A stretch of 64,000 bases of DNA from Tubiluchus corallicola (lineage: Eukaryota > Priapulida > Priapulimorpha > Priapulimorphida > Tubiluchidae), in the NCBI GenBank assembly GCA_030141605.1, contig JAQGDQ010000599.1, positions 52,501-116,500 on the forward strand, in the 5' to 3' direction. A program made the translations under genes and the position numbers. The notes beneath the pieces were generated by a model. It made no database searches, had not been told where the DNA came from, and saw nothing but the letters and a program-made list of their open reading frames with translations. Each line of letters starts with the position of its first letter. Position 1 is the first letter of the stretch. Of this stretch, positions 53,001-62,000 are shown in pieces.

Positions 53001-56000
53001 TGAGACAGAAGAGCATCAAGATAAAACTGGAGAAGTAATAGCAGAAGAACACGAGACACAGGCTGTTACAGAAGATCGTGCAGATGAGACTGATGAGCTA
53101 ATAGCAGAAGAATATGAGACAGAAGCTGTTACAGAAGATCATGCAGATGAGACTGATGAGGTAATAGCAGAAGAATATGAGACAGAAGCTGTTACAGAAG
53201 ATCATGCAGATGAGACTGATGAGGTAATAGCAGAAGAATATGAGACAGAAGCTGTTACAGAGGATCATGCAGATGAGACTGATGAGGTAATAGCAGAAGA
53301 ATATGAGACAGAAGCTGTTACAGAAGATCATGCAGATGAGACTGATGAGGTGATAGCAGAAGAATATGAGACAGAAGCTGTTACAGAAGATCATGCAGAT
53401 GAGACTGATGAGGTAATAGCAGAAGAATATGAGACAGAAGCTGTTACAGAGGATCATGCAGATGAGACTGATGAGGTAATAGCAGAAGAATATGAGACAG
53501 AAGCTGTTACAGAAGATCATCCAGATGAAAGTGATAAAGTTGGTAAAACTGTAATCGAAGGATATGATATGGAAGCTATCGAAGAAGAGTTTCCAGTGAA
53601 AACTGAAACTGATGAAATTGTGGCTGAAAAACTTGAGAGAGAAGCTGATCTAGTTGACTCTGGAGTTACTAAAGTAGTAGCTGAGGAACTAGAACTTACC
53701 ACTGCAGGTAGAGAGGCTGTTACAGGAAAGCAACTAGCAGACATGTCAGAAGAACTTCCAGAAGAAACAGACTCTATTTTGGAGGAAGAAAGTGACACAC
53801 AGGAATTCACTGAAATTTACAGAAAAGTTGAAGTGGCAGAAAAAAAAACTGGCACATCTGCTGACCCCGTGAAAGTACAACCACCAGAATGTATAACAGT
53901 ACCAGTTCCAGAAGAACCAGATATAATAACAACTTCTTTTATTGATGATCATGTTAATGTTGAATATTTTGCGCAGCCATTTACTGAATTATCTGATCTA
54001 CTTATTGCCACTTCTGCTGAGGATACGAAGGAAGAAATTATATCTGAGGACATTGTGGAATGCACAGCTGAACCTGAACCCAGTGATGCACTCTCTCAGT
54101 TTATAGAGACTTACAGAGACATTTTCAAGATTAGCTCAGAAGAAGATGCAGACCGCGGCCATAAAGGTATTTCCCTCATTAGGCTGCTATGTGCACATCG
54201 TGTCTGCTACCATCGACCAGCTTGCTATGTTCTGTATTTCATACAAGCGAACATGAGTATTGCTTGCTATGCATGCAGCCGTTTTCAACTGGAACTTATG
54301 TTAAGGTACACGAAATCGAAGGCACGTTTTTCGTTCTTACAGAAAGCTTGCAACTGCATTAACTCTGCTTGCTTCACCGATTCTTCAGTTTTTTCAGTGC
54401 AGTTATCATTGTTCATGCGGACGTTTGTCAGTATAATTTGCAATATTTAAACGGCATACAACCCAAGATAAGCATGTCTTTTTCACACCTGCCGATCAAG
54501 ACAGCCCGAAATTTTCAGTTTTGCTTTTGACTAGAACATTATTAGTTTTCTTTCAGCCTTTTAGCATGTTCAACAAGCCTGAGTAGCATAGTGAAGCATG
54601 CAGCAACTTGAAATAATTTTTCATAAAGTGCTTTATTTAACAAATAATATCGGTAAATAAGTTTGTTTTAACAATTGTGTCAGCTTTCTTGTTTTTGATA
54701 TATATATATATATGTGCTTTTAATTAAAGTAGTTTTTATCCTTGTTGTGGAAGCATCCCCGTTACATAATAACAATTTTAAGTCTTTGTCTTTAATAATA
54801 CTCTGCTTTAATCACAACTTTTCAAGAGAACAGTTAACTTCTCACTGTTGCTTTGTTCTTACTTATTTTCAGTTTGCTCTGTTAATTAATGTTAATTAAC
54901 TGTTAAAAAATGCAGATGATGATAACTATTAATGTGTGTTCACGTAGTTACTAACACTAAATAGATACATTGCATGTCCTTGCACAGGTGACAGAGACTC
55001 CGGTAGCGACCACACGGTCGAAGAAGAGGAAATTTCTCCGGTCGTAGTTCCGTCATCCCGTCCCCGCCCTAGAACTCAGTCTCCTTCATCCCCCGCTGAC
55101 GTCGTACAGATGCTAGTGGCGGAAACCCAGCGAATCGATGCCGCCTATAAACCAGCCGTGATACGACCACCTGTCACTGAAGGTAGAATAGCTAACATTT
55201 GTGCATCCCTGAAATGTGAATACTAATCTCTCAGTCTCTTTACAAAAAAATCATGAGCGATTTTCAACCATTTTCTGATATTTTGCACTTATGTTCCTAA
55301 TTACAACTAATTAAAATAATCAAAAGGTAATTAGTTAGCATATTATTTTTTGTACATTTATTTGTTCAATACAGTCGACCCTCGTTAAATCGGACCCCGT
55401 TAACCCGGATATTGTGGTAAAGGAAACTGACCGATTTCCGTCCGAGCCGGTGCGCTAAACACAACACCGCCTACCAACTGTACAATAATTTCTTTATCCT
55501 CACAGATTAACTATTTTAAAGTAATACAGTATGGTATATAGTGCACAGTATATAGTGCAATGTATATAGGCCTTATTAAGGTGATTATTCCTGTATAATA
55601 TAGACCATATATAGGCATATTGGATAAATCAGACAATCGGCTAAACCGGACCACCCCACCCCCCGGGTTAGCCCGGTTTAACGAGGGTTGACTGTGTTCT
55701 TCACCACTTGGTAAATTTCAGGTTTGCACAAATGTATGTGGGGCTAATAACAAACTAACTTGCTTGTTTTCTGACGTGTCTGCACTTTAAAATAATTCCA
55801 CTTAATCTTTTTTCTGCACGTAATAAAGTACATACATATCAGTGTCAGGCATTTTCTCATTAATAAGACTCTTGTTTTCAATTAAGCTGAGCAGGATTTT
55901 CCGCATTGTAAATCCACGTATTATAAGCCCGTTTAAAAAATATAGCCTCGGTTTTGCTTCAAAGCCATTTTGTTTTTTTAATAGTCTCATTGTTATCATA

Positions 56001-59000
56001 CGTGTTTTCGTTGCCATGCTCATCGTTCTTAACAACAAACATTGGAATCCTGGAAACAAAATTGGAAACAGTTGGAAGCGAAACTCAATATTACTATAAA
56101 GTCCTACCTAACTTTCTTTATTTCTCTCAGTGTCTTTCTTTTTTGATGCGTGAAACAATTCGACACTGAAAAATAGTGCAGCGCGCAATCGAGGAACGGC
56201 CGTCACATTGAAGACATGCTTCTATAGCATGTAAAGTGTTAGTTTTTTTTTAAAAGTCAAGAGGACTTGTTTGTGTCGGAAATGCCGGGCACTTTTTGAA
56301 TATCCTGTAAATTTCGCTAGTTTGTTAATTATTCCAAGATTGTCTAAGGTTTCTAATTATAGCTTCTCTGTATTTTTATAACTCACTGTAACCTAGTTGT
56401 CTAAATCTTTTAAATTATGTGAAAAATCTCGTTACTATAAACTTGTAATGTGACCGTCAGTATGATTATAGTTTCTTTTATTCTTTTCACTTTGATAGTG
56501 CTAATGTGTGTTATAGTCTTATAGAACACCAGACTTGATGCTTTTTCTGCATACCAGCTTAGACTTCAATGTTTGTTTATAAATAAGTTTGCAGTACAGT
56601 TGTAAGCAAGGATTGTATGGTATTGTTGTCACCTGACTGATAACTTGTAAAAGAATCAGTACTTGTTCCTTTATAGTTTTTTCATTCCTTTCTTGTTTCT
56701 TGAATTTTATGTTGACTGAGCCAAAATGAATGAAACATTTTCTTTGTAGAAGGTACGGAACCAGCGGAAGAGGATGAGATAGTGCCGGTAAAGAAAGAGG
56801 ATCAAGTAAAAGAGGAGGTGATTATTCGAGTGGAGCAGCAGGAAGATGAGAGGTCACCGACACTTGCTGAGGCTGAACAAACCGGTATCGACGAGAGTTA
56901 CCTGCAGAAGGAAATGTCTGACGAGGACGATGCCGCCACGCCTCCGCCGACGCCCATCACTGAAGAAAAAGAAGGTTATTCTTTTGCTTGTGTATTAAGA
57001 TGTCAGAATAAAAGTCCCGTCTCTAACTGAAAACAGTGACTCCCAGAACAGTGATTCTTGTGTATTAAGATGTCAGAATCAAAGTCCCGTCTCTAACTGA
57101 AAACAGCAACCTCTAGAACAATGATTCTTGTGTATTAAGATGTCAGAATCAAAGTCCCGTCTCTAACTGAAAACAGCAACCTCGAGAACAATGATTCTTG
57201 TGTATTAAGATGTCAGAATAAAAGTCCCGTCTCTAACTGAAAACAGCGCCCTCGAGAACAGTGATTCTTAGTTAGGCCAGTATTTATGCCTTCATGGTTT
57301 AACCATTTATTGCCAAGCTATCAATAAGTGAAATTAGCAAATTTTGTAATTGTCAACTAATGATGTTGCCTATACCTCCCTGAGCTCAATACATGTGTAG
57401 AGAATTGGATACATATATGTTGGTGTAACAGTCAATTTTTAAACTGATACTTTTCTATTTACGTAGTGTGTAGAATAGATTGTTTGGGCACATACACGTA
57501 TCCTAAGTGTTTTTCGTTATTTGTGGTTTATCTCTTTATTCCCAGTGTAGGTCGCTAAGTACTAAATAAAGTTGTCTGATAAATGAGTGACGGTAAGTAA
57601 ATATTATTTCATTTTCATTTCAGATGTACAAACGAAGGAGGAAATGGAAACGTATACTCTAGATGACGGTACGGAAGTCACACGCGTCACCAAAACCACT
57701 ACAAAAACTACAACGGTGATTGAAGGTGACTTTTTAATGTATTTTTTCGGTTATTTGAAGAATGCAGTTATACTTGTTTTTTTAATTTTACGTTGTCTCG
57801 AGAGAAAATGCCTTTGTGTGTTAAACTGAGCAACCCACTCCATTTTGACATAAATTTAATGGTTCGTCTAATAAACATTTATCGTTTGTTGTTGGCATCC
57901 TTCTGTCTCGGAAGACAATGGAGTGTGCGCGAAGAGAGTCAGTTATTGATCACACTGATGGAGCTGCAGCATTGACTGTGGCTGAGCAATCCAATCCTTT
58001 AATCACTGGAGTAGCCTCTCCAGGGCACATGCATAGGCAAGGTGTATGGAGATCCTGAGTTGCCCAGACAACAGGAACCCCCTCTCTTCCTCCCTGGTGT
58101 AGTCCAAAGGAAAGCGGAGCGATACGTTTGGCACCAGGTTGGCTGCAGGAGCTGCCGGAGTCAGTGAGCATGCTGCACTGGTCCGCCTTCGGGGCTCCAC
58201 TCCTGATTTGCAAGGTTTACTCCTCTACACATGGCCGTTGGGTCACTTGACCTCCTCCGCCCTCTAGCTGTTGGCTGCTTGTGCAGCTCCTCCGCCTACT
58301 GTCGAGATACAGTGTGGGCATCCCGCAAGCCTACAGCCCTGGTTTTTCTTGTCGGTCACCCATCCAAGTACTAACCAGGCTCTATGTTGCTTAACTTCGG
58401 TGATCAGACAAGAACCGGTGTTTTCAACGTGATATGGCCATAGACATTTATCGGTTACTAATTAATAATTAGCAGCCAGAGAAGCACAGCTTGAACGAAA
58501 TCTGGAGTGGACAGTAAGTAGAAAACAGTCCACTGCCCCACTTTTATGCTATATTCGGTAGTTCATTGACCTGGATTTTATTGAAACAAGTACCAATGAG
58601 TGAACAGTTTATTAAGAGTAGAGAGAAAAATGACTTTTGAATAGCTCCCGATGGGGCAGCTGAGAAACGAGGTTGCATTTCTGGTTTTTGTCTATTTTTT
58701 ATTTTGCGTTTATAAAAAGGTTTTACGTATTGAAAATGTTATTCTGTATTTCTTTTTTTATAAATAAACAGACTTAACCCATGCTTAGCACTCTTAGTTT
58801 TGCTAGATCTGTGTTGTGTTCAGATGACCAGCGATTAGCTGTTGATGTCAAAATTATGTTTTCATTAACTGTCGGTTGTTTTGCAGGCACTTTTGTTAAA
58901 GCAAAGTTACTATTCTGTTATGTAAATTTAAACCCTTAGACCAACATGAATGAATTTTCCATCCTCAAATTTTGACGACCACTCTGCCTTGTCTAAGCAC

Positions 59001-62000
59001 ACTGGTTGCCACCATTACTGTCACTATAGCTGCTTGACTGAGCTTAACGGATAAGAGACTGCATTCTGTCTCCATAATGGATGACCTTAGCCATCCTCAA
59101 ATTTTGACAAACACTTTGCCTTGTCTAAGCACACTGGTTGCCACAATTACTTTCACTATAGCTGGTTGACTGAGCTTAACTGATAAGAGACTGCATTCTG
59201 TCTCCATAATGAATGACCTTAGCCATCCTCAAATTTTGACAACCACTCTGCCTTGTCTAAGCACACTGGTTGCCACAATTACTGTCACTATAGCTGCTTG
59301 ACTGAGCTTAACAGATAAGAGACTGCATTCTGTCTCCATAATGGATGACCTTAGCCATCCTCAAATTTTGACGACCACTCTGCCTTGTCTAAGCACACTG
59401 GTTGCCATAATTACTGTCACTATAGCTGCTTGACTGAGCTTAACTGATAAGAGACTGCATTCTGTCTCCATAATGGATGACCTTAGCCATCCTCAAATTT
59501 TGACAAACACTTTGCTATTTATCGAAACTCATGTTTCAATAATATTTTTTAACATGCAGTGAAATTTTGAAGTGAAGAAGTGATACTGTGGCAATTTTGA
59601 CAAATACTACTCTTTCTTTTTCCAATTTTATAGAACAAGTTGTTTTAATTTGAAATTTAAGTAAAAATTAAGTTGTTCTAATTTGCAACTAAAATATTTT
59701 ACTAATACAAAACTACTAAAATGTAGCATTTAGTAGATACGAAGATGATTCCAGTTTTCCAGACTTAGTTATGTCGCCTTATGCTAGCTGCATTTTTTAG
59801 GTGGTCATCTTAGCGAAGAGGAAATTGCTGAAAAACTGGCTGGTGCCGATGATTTATGGGAACCGGAGCGTGAGGGTAGGTAGGGCCTTGAGGGTCTATT
59901 CTTGCTGCCTGTTGACAATTTGAATGTGACTGTGCTAACATGATGATAATACCAGCATTAATGTCGATACTGGTATTCTCTCGATCAGCATTTATAATAT
60001 TAGTGTCTTCACTGACTGAATTAATAATTGATCATTGATGTTATTGTTAATGATAATTTTACTAATGATAGAACGTAGCAGTGAATGCTGATTTTAGTAG
60101 CTTGGTGGAATGCTTTTCCTGATCTACCATCAGTTAAAATTGATGATGGTATCTAGTTCATTATACATATGTGTGCTTGCATAGCAAAAGCGTCCATTTG
60201 ATGATGGTATCTAGTTCATTATACATATGTGTGCTTGCATAGCAAAAGCGTCCATTTGATGATGGTATCTAGTTCATTATACATATGTGTGCTTGCATAG
60301 CAAAATCGTCCATAAGTCGGCAGTTAAATGTTTCTAGTTATTCTCATATTCTGAATCTCCATTTCATGAGGATCATTTTGATACCAAGTTCATCACTTTG
60401 TGTTATTTCTAAGCTGAGATAATCCACGTTGATGTTGAGGTGTAGGCTATGCCGTGAAAAACATAATCTTGAGAAAATCACTTAAAATCAGCCGTTGTTT
60501 TTTGTCGCGTCTCTACAAAACACTTAGCAGCCGTACGAATGTTGGTTGCTGTGGACTTTGCAAGAACACATTGAAGTTATGCTGAAATCCAGTAGATGGC
60601 TCTTCCTGATGAAGATCTGGGCTTGGCAACAGGAAAAACTTGAAGCAAAATGACAGCTTCCATGAGCTACAATCGGAGTTTGAAAATAGGAGTTTTTTAC
60701 AATTGCAGTACTAGGTGCTAGACAGAAAAGTGGGTAAGGAGTTATAAAACAAAGTTTTTAGTGTTCTTCAAACACTTTTTCGACAATTTGATGCTAAAAT
60801 ATAAAAGTCCAATATATTTAGCGTTGGTTTTTACAAAATATGAAAAATTGACAATTTTTGGGTCATTCTACTTTGAAGCATCTTAGCGCAGTTTTAACTA
60901 TGCCGACTTATGGATTGTTTTGGTTTGCAAGCACACATACATTGTGCCACAGTTGTGTTTTACTTAATGTGATTATTAATTTTCTTGACAAAACTCTGGA
61001 CGCTTTTGCTCTGCTTGTTTTTGCGTTCGCCATCTACAGTTAACTGATGGTACCAAGCAATAAGAGTTTGTTTTTATTAGATCATGACTAAATTTTTTGA
61101 ATTGAAAAATGAACCAAATGTGCTAGCAAATATGTTTTGTTTTGTCTGATAACAAAAAAAATTGTGCAAAAATTAACACTATCAGTTGCCAGATGTGTAC
61201 CATCAATCTTGCGTGACCAATTCATAATCACAAGTGCATGTTTTCTAATTATTGTTTTTATTATTATTGTTATTTGAAATAAATCTTTTCTTTTATGTTT
61301 GTAGCAGTTGCACTAATTTAGTTGACTTTTCGTTTTTTTAGTTTTTTGTTGTTTACTTGTATAAAATTCTTGCATGAAACACTTTTTTGCTTACCTTTAC
61401 TTGTGTGTTTACACAAACAATTTCGTAAACTGTAAAGGTTCAATTGTTTACAAAATTCTTGACTTGTAACAAAATCGTGGATAAGTGTTTTTCCTTTCTG
61501 TGTTTTCAAGTTTTTGGTTCATTGTGGCTGTGTCAAAATTTTAGCAACATCAATGTTAGCATTTAGTTCACTTTATGTAAGTTGAATTTTTTACAACTGG
61601 GAATTCCTTTTTTCTTGGAATTATTTTGCTAGGCTGTATAAAACATAATTTTTTTGTAAACATTTGTTCTAACCCCACGTTTTCTAGTAAAACTTTATCA
61701 TTGCAGAATTAATTGTGTTTGGGTCTCAGTGATCACACTGCTCAGTCTATTGAATTGTCTTTTTCAGTTGTAATGCTCCAATTGTTTTTTGTTGAATAAA
61801 CTTACTCCTTGTCTTATTCTGGCAGTATTTCTTTTCACATTTTGTAGTTTAAATCGCACTCTCTCGCACGTATTTTCTTTTTTGTTTTTGTAGTTTCTCA
61901 CTGTGCAAGTTTTAAAATGTCTACTAATAGTTCTGACAATTAAGACATACTTGATATTAACAATACCTGGGGAACAGAAGATCTTGTAGCTTTCCATACA

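Larger units (their letters stand above)
57726..59800. other. Intron with SINE and 132-bp satellite
   Basis: Holds the inverted 5S-SINE (57885-58443) and the 132-bp array (58960-59515). Confidence 0.85.

Noticed and set aside
50462-53520. Several long - strand open frames opposite the giant repeat exon
   Set aside because: They are antisense readings of the 57-bp and 63-bp arrays and break at array interruptions, while the + frame does not.
54167-54450. Extension of giant exon 2 to its own stop codon as an alternative C-terminus
   Set aside because: Composition switches to Cys/hydrophobic-rich at the donor GTATTT, and the donor restores phase 1 to the next good exon. An intron-retention isoform cannot be excluded but is not supported.
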